This document shows positions 56,712 to 64,000 of a DNA stretch of 64,000 bases, in pieces (within the stretch, counting starts at the first letter, position 1; each line of letters begins with the position of its first letter). A program made the translations under genes and the position numbers. Under the pieces are notes generated by a model. That model ran no database searches. It had not been told where the DNA came from and was given only the letters and a program-made list of their open reading frames with translations. Source of the DNA: Sphingobacteriales bacterium. Lineage in GTDB: Bacteria; Bacteroidota; Bacteroidia; Chitinophagales; Chitinophagaceae. The stretch spans positions 1 to 64,000 of the forward strand of contig JACPUV010000007.1 of assembly GCA_016192105.1 (NCBI GenBank), given 5' to 3'.

Positions 56712-56782
56712 TGCTGCCTGTTCCCCGCCATCCGGCTACACCCTTTTCCGCACGGACCCGCCGGGCGGCCTGCAGCATATAT

Positions 56783-56800
56783 TTTCAATAATTTTTGAAA
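56783..56800. promoter_or_regulatory. Dyad in the regulator promoter (probable operator)
   Basis: TTTCAA (56783-56788), 6 bases, TTGAAA (56795-56800) is a perfect dyad that overlaps the -33 box. A related dyad, TTTCA then TGAAA (57388-57392 and 57401-57405), lies before the next gene. Confidence 0.6.
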
Positions 56801-56824
56801 TTTCGGAAACAGTATTTATTTTTG
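56794..56824 (+). promoter_or_regulatory. Promoter of the GbsR-like gene, leaderless
   Basis: TTTG (56794-56797), 19 bases, TATTTTTG (56817-56824) is an exact Bacteroidota promoter. The ATG at 56829 is only 4 bases beyond the -7 box, so the transcript is predicted to begin at or near the start codon. Confidence 0.65.
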
Positions 56825-56828
56825 GGTT

Positions 56829-57335
56829 ATGAAACTTACCGAAGCCAGGCAACAATTCATCAGCAGCTGGGGCGCTTTTGGCACCCATTGGGGTATTAAC
56901 CGGACCATGGCCCAGATCCATGCTTTGTTACTGGTCAGTCCCGAGGCCCTGACCCAGGATGATATCATGGAGGAACTCAATATCAGCCGGGGCAATACCA
57001 ATATGAATATCCGGGAACTGATCAACTGGGGCCTCGTGGAGCGGGTGCTGATTACCGGGGAACGGAAAGAATTTTTTACCGCGGAAAAGGATATCTGGAA
57101 AGTGGTGAAGCAAATTGTGAAGGAAAGAAAGAAAAGGGAACTGGAGCCCATGCTGCACCTGCTGGACCGGCTGGAAGCGGTGGAAGGAGATAAAAAAGAT
57201 AAACAGGTGAAGACCTTTGTCGATACAATCAGCAGTATTAAGAAACTGGGCCGGCAGGCGGACAAAACCCTTGACACCATGATCAAAGCGGAAGAAAGCT
57301 GGTTCGTGGGAGCGCTGATGAAAGTATTTAAATAA
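56829..57335 (+). CDS. GbsR/MarR-type transcriptional regulator
   Basis: 168 residues. A winged helix-turn-helix (about residues 25-85, including DDIMEELNISRGNTNMNIRELINWGLV) is followed by a C-terminal dimerisation helix pair. It resembles the GbsR-like branch of the MarR superfamily in Bacteroidota rather than classical MarR. A dyad overlaps its own promoter, and a related dyad precedes the next gene, so it probably represses itself and the operon at 57423-58797. Confidence 0.82.
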   Translation: MKLTEARQQFISSWGAFGTHWGINRTMAQIHALLLVSPEALTQDDIMEELNISRGNTNMNIRELINWGLVERVLITGERKEFFTAEKDIWKVVKQIVKERKKRELEPMLHLLDRLEAVEGDKKDKQVKTFVDTISSIKKLGRQADKTLDTMIKAEESWFVGALMKVFK

Positions 57336-57387
57336 GTTTTCGTCGTCGGAAGCAGCCGGTCATTCCGGCTTTTATTTGGACATATAT

Positions 57388-57405
57388 TTTCATTATTTTC
57401 TGAAA
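57388..57405. promoter_or_regulatory. Second dyad, upstream of the membrane-protein operon
   Basis: TTTCA (57388-57392) and TGAAA (57401-57405), embedded in a 40-base segment that is largely the same as that around 56777-56815 (CATATATTTTCA in common). Confidence 0.5.
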
Positions 57406-57422
57406 TTATAAATAGTTTATAA

Positions 57423-57812
57423 ATGAAATTTTTCAAACTGACCGACCTGCTTACACAGGCTGCGCTATTCCTGGCAGGTCTTACCCTGTTCTGTTTTGAC
57501 GGAGAAAGGGCGGTGGCGGTCACTATTTTCTACGGGATACTGACGACCTGGCAACTGCTCAGTTTCATTCTTCACCTGTTCTTTTCCCGGGAAAGCTGGT
57601 ACCATAAAAAATACAGGACCCTGTACGCGGAAACAGGTCTCGCCCTCCTGGTCCTGTTAGCGGGCGGGGTCTTCCTGTTTCCCTTTGCATCCCTTTATTT
57701 CATAACCCTGCTCTTCGCCGCCACCCCTTTATATATTACCTGGTACATGGTTATTGTGACCCGGGAACTGCAGCTGATCCGGCGGAAAGAACTCATTCAT
57801 TTAAAAAACTGA
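57423..57812 (+). CDS. Small integral membrane protein, hypothetical
   Basis: 129 residues, about four transmembrane helices and a short Lys/Arg-rich C-terminus. I do not recognise a family. The stop codon is 1 base before the ATG of the epimerase gene, and the dyad upstream links it to the GbsR-like regulator, so it probably belongs to that operon. Confidence 0.7.
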   Translation: MKFFKLTDLLTQAALFLAGLTLFCFDGERAVAVTIFYGILTTWQLLSFILHLFFSRESWYHKKYRTLYAETGLALLVLLAGGVFLFPFASLYFITLLFAATPLYITWYMVIVTRELQLIRRKELIHLKN

Positions 57813-57813
57813 T

Positions 57814-58797
57814 ATGGAAAACCGTAAAATAGTGATCGCGGGTGGATCAGGGTTTATAGGGAATGAACTGATCCGGTATTTCGGAAAAGATCATACCATC
57901 ATTGCACTGACCCGGTCTTTGCCGAAGCCTGTTAACAACCGTTATGGAAAGCCGGAACAGCAGCCATCCGGCGGAAATAAGTTTATCCGGGTCAGGTGGG
58001 ATGGAAAAAATCCCGGGGCCTGGATGCAGTCACTCGATGGGGCGGACCTGCTGATCAATCTTTCGGGGCGCAGTGTGAATTGCCGGTACACCCCAAAAAA
58101 CAAACGCGAAATTCTACAAAGCCGAACCGAACCAGTCAAGGCGCTTGGGGAAGCCATCCGCCAATGCAAATACCCGCCTCCCTTATGGATCAATGCTTCC
58201 TCCGCCACTATTTACCGGCATGCCACTGACAAAGCGCAGGATGAATATACCGGTGAAATACAGGATGATTTTTCCGTGCAGGTTTGCAAGGCCTGGGAAA
58301 AAACATTTTTTGATGAATCCACTCCCCTGACCCGGAAAGTAGCGCTGAGATCCGCCATCACATTAGGAGCCGGGGGAGTGATGGTTCCCTATTTTAACCT
58401 GCTGAAATACGGGTTGGGTGGCAAACAGGGCAATGGCAAACAAATGTACAGTTGGGTTCATTCGGAAGATTGCTGCCGGGCTATTGAATGGATAACGGAT
58501 CATCCGGAACTGGAAGGTGTGTACAATTGTTCTTCACCTTTCCCGGTAACCAATGAAAATTTCATGCGCACGTTAAGAGAAGCAACAGGATATAAAACAG
58601 GCCTGCCCGCCCCCGCCTGGCTGTTAAAAGCAGGAGCATTATTGATCGGTACCGAAACTGAACTGATCCTGAAAAGCCGCTGGGTAATGCCCACCCGCTT
58701 ACTGGAGTCCGGTTTTCAGTTCAGGTACCCCTTACTAAAGGATGCCCTGCAGGAGATCATTCACAAAATCCCCGTAAAACAATACCGGCTGTTTTAA
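57814..58797 (+). CDS. TIGR01777 family epimerase / SDR (second copy)
   Basis: 327 residues. N-terminal IAGGSGFIGNELIRYFGKDH, then LINLSGRSVNCRYTPKNK and NASSATIYRH, and SWVHSEDC in the C-terminal half; the same family as the protein at 21055-21981, though the two are only distantly related to each other. It sits 1 base after the membrane-protein gene and 23 bases before the CoA-binding protein, as part of the regulated operon. Confidence 0.85.
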   Translation: MENRKIVIAGGSGFIGNELIRYFGKDHTIIALTRSLPKPVNNRYGKPEQQPSGGNKFIRVRWDGKNPGAWMQSLDGADLLINLSGRSVNCRYTPKNKREILQSRTEPVKALGEAIRQCKYPPPLWINASSATIYRHATDKAQDEYTGEIQDDFSVQVCKAWEKTFFDESTPLTRKVALRSAITLGAGGVMVPYFNLLKYGLGGKQGNGKQMYSWVHSEDCCRAIEWITDHPELEGVYNCSSPFPVTNENFMRTLREATGYKTGLPAPAWLLKAGALLIGTETELILKSRWVMPTRLLESGFQFRYPLLKDALQEIIHKIPVKQYRLF

Positions 58798-58820
58798 AAT
58801 TCTCTGATTAGTTTTACAGG

Positions 58821-59186
58821 ATGAACCACAAGAAAACCCTCGTCCTCGGCGCTTCCGATAACCCTTCCCGGTACAGTTACCTGGCCGTGCAGCGGCTCCG
58901 GAGCCACGGGCACCCGGTCCTGGCCATCGGTCGTAAAAAAACCATTGTGGCGGATGTGGGTGTAGAAACAGAAAAGATAAAATGGGAAGGCGTCCATACC
59001 GTTACGCTCTACCTGAACCCGCAGCACCAGCGGGAATACTATGATTATATTCTCTCCCTTTCTCCCAAACGGATCATCTTCAATCCCGGAACGGAGAATG
59101 ATGAACTGGCCGGCCTGGCCGCTTCAAATAATATCGAAACCACCGAAGCCTGCACACTTGTACTGTTAAGTACAAACCAGTATTGA
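58821..59186 (+). CDS. CoA-binding domain protein (YccU-like)
   Basis: 121 residues, a single Rossmann-like CoA-binding domain with VLGASDNPSRYSYLAVQRL at the N-terminus. The YccU family is small and of unsettled role. It is the last gene of the operon. Confidence 0.85.
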   Translation: MNHKKTLVLGASDNPSRYSYLAVQRLRSHGHPVLAIGRKKTIVADVGVETEKIKWEGVHTVTLYLNPQHQREYYDYILSLSPKRIIFNPGTENDELAGLAASNNIETTEACTLVLLSTNQY

Positions 59187-59383
59187 TTCGTAGATAAACA
59201 AAAAATCATTCGGGGTTTTACGAATTTCACAGGGTACTTCCCCTCCATTTTATCGAAATGCTACCTGTGTTTTTGGAACTGGTTGAAACTTTCACAAACC
59301 TTGCAGTACCGTCCCCCACTGAAAACCGCAGTTACCAATCCTGACTGCCGAACAATATCCTATTGACTTTAAAAAAAGTTCAG

Positions 59384-59857
59384 ATGAAAAACATTCGTGC
59401 CACTATGCTGTGCGCAGGTTTTGCGCTGTTCAGTCTTGTTTCCAGCAGCCAGGAACAAAAGATCCCGCTCAATGAACCGGACTACAACAAACCCAGACTC
59501 TTCGCCAATCTGCCGGACAGGATCCCGGTCAGCCCGGACCAGGTAAATGATATCATCAGTTCTCCCGTAGGGCGAAGCTCCCAATTCCGGCTTTCGGGCA
59601 ACAGTAGTTTCCAGTTTGAAGGCGAAGTGGTTTCCACCGCCAGTAAATACAACAACAGCATCCAGAGTATTGTGATCCGCTCGGACAGTTTCAACGGCGC
59701 CCGGCTGACACTCTCCAAGATCACCCATGCGGATGGCAGTACCAGCTACAGCGGACGCATCATCAGTTTCAAACACGGTGACCTGTACGAACTGGAGAAA
59801 CAGGACGGGCAACTGGTGCTGGTGAAAAAAAATTATTATGAAGTAGTAAATGAATAG
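59384..59857 (+). CDS. Small exported protein next to a metalloprotease
   Basis: 157 residues with a signal peptide (about 1-22, ending SSSQ). The mature part begins EQKIPLNEPD and has no known motif. It precedes a secreted metzincin by 80 bases in the same direction. It might be a propeptide-like or inhibitor protein for that protease, but this is only inference from position. The ATG at 59384 was chosen over a TTG at 59363. Confidence 0.75.
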   Translation: MKNIRATMLCAGFALFSLVSSSQEQKIPLNEPDYNKPRLFANLPDRIPVSPDQVNDIISSPVGRSSQFRLSGNSSFQFEGEVVSTASKYNNSIQSIVIRSDSFNGARLTLSKITHADGSTSYSGRIISFKHGDLYELEKQDGQLVLVKKNYYEVVNE

Positions 59858-59937
59858 TTCCCATGAAAACCAGTTATAGCTGACCCGTTTTTATTCCGTA
59901 TCCCTTGTACCCTTTCGAAATCTAAATCCGCCTTGTT

Positions 59938-61530
59938 ATGAAAAACTTTTTATCATCCGTTCTGGCCCTGCTGCTGTGCGCCGGAGCTGCCCGCGCCCAG
60001 GTACCGGTGCTGAGCAGTTATCCTTCCGCCACCGCTGTAATGTTTCTCGATTTTGACGGCCATACAGTCAGCGGGACCAGCTGGAATTCCACCGGGCCGA
60101 TTATTTGCGCCCCTTCCGGACTGGACAATGCCAAGATCACCACGATCTTTAACCGCGTAGCCGAAGACTACCGCCCTTTTAATATCAATATCACCACGGA
60201 TTCCACGAAGTACCTGGCCGCACCCATCGCGAACAGGATGCGGGTAATCCTGACCCCCACTTACGAATGGTATGGTGCTGCAGGCGGAGTGGCCTTTGTC
60301 AATTCCTTTATCTGGGGAGATGACACCCCCTGTTTTGTTTTCACCGGTTTGCTGAACTACAACGTGAAAAATATCGCGGAAGCAGCCGCCCATGAAGCGG
60401 GTCATACACTGGGACTGTTTCACCAGGCCAGTTATGATGCTAATTGTGTGAAGACCTCTGATTATAATGCCGGGCAGGGAAGCGGCGAGATTGGCTGGGC
60501 TCCCATTATGGGTGTGGGTTATTACCAGAATTTCACCCTCTGGAATAACGGTCCGAATTCCTTTGGCTGCACCAATTACCAGAGCGACTTATCCGTGATT
60601 ACTTCCTCCAATGGATTTACATACCGGCCGGATGACTATACCGGGAGCTTTGCCGCTGCCGCCAATATTCCCTTTACCAATAACCAGTTTACCATAAACG
60701 GAATAATCGGGCAAAGCAATGACCAGGACCTGATCAAATTCACCCAACCCTCGTATGGCCGTTTCCAGCTGAGTGCCATCCCTTATAATGTAGGCACTGG
60801 TAATGCCGGCTCCGATCTGGATATGCAGGTAACCCTGTTCAGCAGCACACAGACCCAGTTAAATGTTTACAATCCCGGTACCCTGCTCAGTTCCGTGATC
60901 GATACCAGCCTGAATGCCGGTACATACTACCTGCGCGTTGAAGGCAAGGGGAATTTGTACGCACCCAATTATGCAAGCCTGGGATCCTATGCCTTGCAGG
61001 GCAATTTTACCGAAGGGATCCCGCTGCCGCTCCGCCAGCTGACCTTACAGGGCCAGTTAAACGGGGAACGGCACCAGTTGAGCTGGATCGTCGATGCCGA
61101 TGAAGCCATCATCAGCCAGGTACTGGAAGTCTCCACCGACGGAAGGAGTTTTGCCCCGGTGAAACAGGCAGCTCCTGCAGAACGCAGTTTCAGTTATAAA
61201 CCCATTGCTTCCGGTAACCTTTTATACCGACTGAATGTAACCTTTGACAATGAAAGACAGTATTATTCCAACGTAGTGACCCTGCGTAACAGCGCCGGCA
61301 GCCCCAGGCCCCGGATCATCAGTAACCTGACTGAATCAAATACGCTTTCCGTGATCAGCCCGGGTAACTATGATTTCCTGGTCTGTGATTTCAATGGCAG
61401 GACCCTGGCCCGCGGGATACTCATAGCCGGGATCAATACCATTACAGCCAATGGGATGACCAGCGGCATGTACCTGGTTCGTTTCAGTAAAGACGGCCAG
61501 CAATGGACCGAAAAAATCATCCGTCAATAA
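59938..61530 (+). CDS. Secreted metzincin protease with C-terminal sorting-domain-like region
   Basis: 530 residues. A signal peptide (about 1-20, ending ARAQ) precedes the peptidase domain with HEAGHTLGLFH (His152, His156, His162), a HExxHxxGxxH site, and a PIMGVGYY Met-turn. Residues of about 240-370 resemble a PPC-type beta domain. The last 80 or so residues (ending GMTSGMYLVRFSKDGQQWTEKIIRQ) match the type IX secretion C-terminal sorting pattern. The protein is therefore probably exported by type IX secretion and active at the surface or outside. Confidence 0.87.
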   Translation: MKNFLSSVLALLLCAGAARAQVPVLSSYPSATAVMFLDFDGHTVSGTSWNSTGPIICAPSGLDNAKITTIFNRVAEDYRPFNINITTDSTKYLAAPIANRMRVILTPTYEWYGAAGGVAFVNSFIWGDDTPCFVFTGLLNYNVKNIAEAAAHEAGHTLGLFHQASYDANCVKTSDYNAGQGSGEIGWAPIMGVGYYQNFTLWNNGPNSFGCTNYQSDLSVITSSNGFTYRPDDYTGSFAAAANIPFTNNQFTINGIIGQSNDQDLIKFTQPSYGRFQLSAIPYNVGTGNAGSDLDMQVTLFSSTQTQLNVYNPGTLLSSVIDTSLNAGTYYLRVEGKGNLYAPNYASLGSYALQGNFTEGIPLPLRQLTLQGQLNGERHQLSWIVDADEAIISQVLEVSTDGRSFAPVKQAAPAERSFSYKPIASGNLLYRLNVTFDNERQYYSNVVTLRNSAGSPRPRIISNLTESNTLSVISPGNYDFLVCDFNGRTLARGILIAGINTITANGMTSGMYLVRFSKDGQQWTEKIIRQ

Positions 61531-61572
61531 ACGCTTTTTGGTTCTGGTAACAGAACGATAATCCGTGCCCCT

Positions 61573-61603
61573 TTTGTAATTCAGAGGTTTTCCTGTAACT
61601 TAG
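61573..61603 (+). promoter_or_regulatory. Candidate promoter within the terminator hairpin
   Basis: TTTG (61573-61576), 19 bases, TAACTTAG (61596-61603) matches the consensus with one mismatch, in the loop of the terminator at 61583-61617. Confidence 0.4.
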
Positions 61604-61617
61604 GAAAACCTCTTTTT
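61583..61617 (+). terminator. Terminator after the metzincin gene
   Basis: A perfect 11-base stem, AGAGGTTTTCC (61583-61593) and GGAAAACCTCT (61603-61613), then TTTTT to 61617. It ends 3 bases before the ATG of the next gene. Confidence 0.9.
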
Positions 61618-61619
61618 AT

Positions 61620-62093
61620 ATGCGCTGGAGAAAATTTAATGGTGACCCTATTGAACAACCGATTATTGATGCGGTTGAAACAGCCATCAAAAGGGAAACA
61701 GGAAATGGCCACCGGCTGAAAGTCTGCATCGGCACCGATTCACAGGTAAAAGGAAAAGAAACTGAATTTGCCACCGTTATTGTCTTCCTCCGGGAAGGCC
61801 AGGGCGGGTTCATGTTCATCCACAATGAGAAGACAAAACAATCCTTTACCATCAAGGAACGGATGCTGACAGAAGTAGCCCGGAGCATTGAAATTGCCTA
61901 TGAGCTCTGCCACCTGTTTACGCTGTACGATGTGGACATGGAAGTGCATGCAGACATCAACACCAACCCGCACTTTAAGAGCAACGATGCCCTGAAAGAA
62001 GCCATGGGATATATCCTGGGTATGGGGTTTGCATTCAAGGCAAAACCCGAAGCTTTTGCCAGCAGCAGTTGTGCCAATAAAGTGGTCAACTGA
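61620..62093 (+). CDS. YkuK-like RNase H-fold protein
   Basis: 157 residues of the DUF458/YkuK family. The motif IGTDSQVKGKETEFATVIV and the later DMEVHADINTNP carry the acidic residues expected for an RNase H-like fold. Role unknown. Its ATG lies directly after a terminator T-run, so its transcript may start inside the hairpin region. Confidence 0.85.
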   Translation: MRWRKFNGDPIEQPIIDAVETAIKRETGNGHRLKVCIGTDSQVKGKETEFATVIVFLREGQGGFMFIHNEKTKQSFTIKERMLTEVARSIEIAYELCHLFTLYDVDMEVHADINTNPHFKSNDALKEAMGYILGMGFAFKAKPEAFASSSCANKVVN

Positions 62094-62234
62094 TCCGGTC
62101 GGGTCCTTATTACTGCAGCGGGTTGATCTCCGCTGGTGACATTCCTACCCCCTGAATTTTCCTGGTAATTCCCTGTTAAATACCTGCCGCGGTGCTGACC
62201 GCATCTTACCCTGCGTATTGGATTGCTGTCCGGT

Positions 62235-62432
62235 TTACTGAAGATTCCCCGTAATAGGGCCGGCGATCTGAACCGTGATCCTGCCGGTAACGGAAACCGC
62301 CTGTCCCTGCTGGCGGGAGCCGGAATACCTGTTTTCCATTTCCCGGGTTTGTTCCTGGGCCACGGTGAAAGTAAGCAGCACCAGTACAAAAAGGATGACG
62401 ACTATATTTCGTTCGGATAAGATCACTTTCAT
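62235..62432 (-). CDS. Small exported or membrane protein, hypothetical
   Basis: 65 residues with one hydrophobic helix (about 8-25, VVILFVLVLLTF) that could be a signal peptide or an anchor, followed by a Gln/Arg-rich mature part. It lies 51 bases downstream of engB on the same strand. Plausible but small. Confidence 0.5.
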   Translation of the reverse strand: MKVILSERNIVVILFVLVLLTFTVAQEQTREMENRYSGSRQQGQAVSVTGRITVQIAGPITGNLQ

Positions 62433-62483
62433 AAAAAAGGTATGCGCCGCAAAATACTATATTATTTTGATTCCGGTAAAGGG

Positions 62484-63101
62484 TCAGAGCCGGGTAAAAC
62501 TCTGGTTCAGCTGCCCGATATAAGTCAGTATTTCCTTCCGGCCTGCCCTTGTGGTGGCGGAAGTTAAATAGTGGGGAGGGGGTACTTCCCACTGATCCGA
62601 GAGGGCATCCAGGAATTCCTTGCAATGACGGAGGGTCGCCCCCGGTTTGTTCTTATCGGTTTTGGTAAACACAAGTACAAACGGGATCTGCCACTCGCCC
62701 AACTGGTTTACAAATTCAAGGTCGATCGGCTGCGGTTCATGACGGCTGTCGATCAGTACAAAAAGACAAACCAGGTTTTCCCGTTTCCGGATATAAGATT
62801 CGATCATATTGCCCCAGTTGTTCCGCGCCTTCTGCGACACTTTTGCATAGCCATAACCGGGAAGGTCCACAATATTCCATTTCTTTTTATCCGAGGAGAT
62901 CACTTCAAAATGGTTGATCAGTTGTGTCTTCCCGGGAGTAGCGGAAGTCTTGGCCAGCCGGATCATCCCGGTCAGCATATTGATCAGGGACGACTTGCCG
63001 ACATTGCTGCGGCCGATAAATGCATATTCAGGCCGGTCCGCCGGGGGGCATTGTTTATAAGTGGCACTGCTGATTACATATTTTGCGGAAGTAATTTCCA
63101 T
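62484..63101 (-). CDS. engB: Ribosome biogenesis GTPase EngB (YsxC/YihA)
   Basis: 205 residues. G1 is GRSNVGKSSL, G3 is DLPGYGYA, G4 is TKTDK and G5 SATT, in the normal order for EngB. It assists 50S subunit assembly. The -7 element TACCTTTG (plus 63107-63114) lies 5 bases before its ATG. Confidence 0.96.
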   Translation of the reverse strand: MEITSAKYVISSATYKQCPPADRPEYAFIGRSNVGKSSLINMLTGMIRLAKTSATPGKTQLINHFEVISSDKKKWNIVDLPGYGYAKVSQKARNNWGNMIESYIRKRENLVCLFVLIDSRHEPQPIDLEFVNQLGEWQIPFVLVFTKTDKNKPGATLRHCKEFLDALSDQWEVPPPHYLTSATTRAGRKEILTYIGQLNQSFTRL

Positions 63102-63106
63102 AGCGG

Positions 63107-63114
63107 CAAAGGTA
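63107..63114 (-). promoter_or_regulatory. Minus-7 element of engB
   Basis: CAAAGGTA on plus is TACCTTTG on minus, an exact consensus, 5 bases before the ATG. Confidence 0.5.
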
Positions 63115-63121
63115 ACTATAT

Positions 63122-63259
63122 GGGTTGAGGGTTTGGGGTTGAGAGTTCGGGGTTGAGGGTTTGGGGTTGAGGGTTGAGAGTTTGGGGTTGAGGGTTGAGG
63201 GTTCGGGGTTGAGGGTTGAGAGTTTGGGGTTGAGGGTTGAGGGTTCGGGGTTGAGGGTT
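63122..63259. repeat. G-rich heptad repeat (GGGTTnn) with 42-base higher-order units
   Basis: About 20 heptads of the form GGGTTnn. From 63176 to 63259 they form two identical 42-base units (63176-63217 and 63218-63259). Each contains G-runs GGGG-TTGA-GGG-TTGA-GGG-TTC-GGGG (at 63184-63208 and 63226-63250), which fits a G-quadruplex pattern. It separates the engB and ubiE promoters. Confidence 0.92.
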
Positions 63260-63275
63260 CCCCAAACTTTTCTCA

Positions 63276-63283
63276 TAACTTTG
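63276..63283 (+). promoter_or_regulatory. Minus-7 element of ubiE
   Basis: TAACTTTG matches TAnnTTTG exactly and lies 6 bases before the ATG at 63290, so the gene is probably leaderless or nearly so. Confidence 0.5.
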
Positions 63284-63289
63284 CCCCCC

Positions 63290-64000
63290 ATGTCAACCCC
63301 CTTACCGCACGATAAGATCATCCCTTTTAAAGATTCCGGGAAGACCAAGAAAGAGCAGGTAGCCGATATGTTTGACCGGATTGCCAGTCGCTACGACCTG
63401 ATGAACCGTTTTCTCTCTGCCCGGATCGATGTCCGCTGGCGGAAAAAAGCGATCAAACTGCTGAAAAAGGACAACCCGCAGCAGCTCCTTGATGTAGCCA
63501 CAGGAACAGCCGATATGGCCCTGATGGCCTATGCCCTTCTCAAACCCGCACAGATCACGGGTATTGACATTTCTGAAGGAATGCTTGAACTCGGGAGAAA
63601 AAAGATTGAAAAAGAGGGCCTTACCGAACATATCCGGTTACAGATGGGGGATGCTGAAACAATAAAATTTACTGATAATACGTTTGATGCCGTGATGGTG
63701 GCATTTGGAGTACGGAACTTTGAAAACCTCGAAAAAGGCCTGTCTGAGATAAAAAGGGTATTAAAACCCGGGGGCCGTCTGATCGTACTGGAATTTTCAA
63801 AACCCCGCCGCAAAGCGGTAAAAAGTTTGTACAACCTGTATATGGGGATCGTGGCCCCGCAGGTAGCCCGCTGGTTCAGGCAAAATAAAGAGGCCTATGA
63901 ATACCTCAATGAATCAGCCAACGCTTTTCCGGATCGCCAATTATTTACTGACATTTTAAAAAAAGTGGGATACTCTGATACGGAGTTCCAGCCACTGACC
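63290..64000 (+). CDS. ubiE: Demethylmenaquinone/ubiquinone methyltransferase, partial at the window end
   Basis: 237 residues are visible and the reading frame continues past 64000. The N-terminal MFDRIASRYDLMNRFLS segment, the SAM-binding LLDVATGTADMAL and the later DAVMVAFGVRNFENL are characteristic of UbiE/MenG. In Bacteroidota this enzyme makes menaquinone (menG). The start is the ATG at 63290. Confidence 0.95.
   Translation, partial: MSTPLPHDKIIPFKDSGKTKKEQVADMFDRIASRYDLMNRFLSARIDVRWRKKAIKLLKKDNPQQLLDVATGTADMALMAYALLKPAQITGIDISEGMLELGRKKIEKEGLTEHIRLQMGDAETIKFTDNTFDAVMVAFGVRNFENLEKGLSEIKRVLKPGGRLIVLEFSKPRRKAVKSLYNLYMGIVAPQVARWFRQNKEAYEYLNESANAFPDRQLFTDILKKVGYSDTEFQPLT

Noticed and set aside
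63055..63348. A minus-strand frame with TLNPEP repeats
   Set aside because: It is just the translated heptad array and overlaps engB and ubiE starts.

Overview
The window looks like a chromosomal segment of a Bacteroidota bacterium, most likely of the Chitinophagaceae or a close relative. The evidence is the Bacteroidota-style promoters (TTTG, then about 20 bases, then TAnnTTTG, often only a few bases before the start codon), the near absence of Shine-Dalgarno sequences, a FtsZ with a very long C-terminal tail, an FtsI ending in a PASTA domain, an isolated atpD-atpC pair, a type-IX-like secreted metalloprotease, and convergent genes that overlap at their 3' ends. No rRNA, tRNA, CRISPR array or prophage was seen.

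Layout. 1-1110: a repeat-rich patch around a small GIY-YIG nuclease gene. 1179-8383: a membrane-anchored alpha/beta hydrolase, the divergent pair oxyR/katA, an LD-carboxypeptidase, a tandem-domain esterase and a YARHG-domain protein. 8484-17065: metG, a very large AsmA-like protein and a FadN-type beta-oxidation enzyme. 17333-18110: a REP-associated tyrosine transposase followed at once by a REP array. 18195-25305: an S9 peptidase, a metzincin-like protein, a TIGR01777 epimerase, an ABC-2 transporter pair and an RhlE-like helicase. 25562-28060: an AT-rich accessory island with two exported proteins of unknown function and two copies of a structured repeat that resembles integron attC sites or a MITE. 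28164-45280: a complete-looking dcw cluster on the minus strand, mraZ-rsmH-ftsL-ftsI-murE-mraY-murD-ftsW-murG-murC-ftsQ-ftsA-ftsZ, without murF or ddl. It has a likely MraZ-controlled promoter at its head and a strong terminator after ftsZ. 45689-56285: queA, a histidine kinase, a YqgE/AlgH protein, atpD-atpC, a GNAT-like protein, dnaX and pdhC. 56475-59186: a GbsR/MarR-type regulator with small membrane proteins, a second TIGR01777 epimerase and a CoA-binding protein. 59384-64000: a small secreted protein next to a secreted metzincin, a YkuK-like protein, engB and, cut by the window end, ubiE/menG.

Most genes are housekeeping. The dcw cluster is the functional core: precursor synthesis (murE, murD, murG, murC, mraY), septal polymerisation (ftsW, ftsI), the divisome link (ftsL, ftsQ) and the cytoskeleton (ftsA, ftsZ) are co-oriented with short gaps. 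The less ordinary signals are the repeat systems: the GIY-YIG gene between long direct repeats, the RAYT with its REP array, the attC/MITE-like pair in the AT-rich island, a palindromic insertion read in frame inside rsmH, and a G-rich heptad array between the engB and ubiE promoters.
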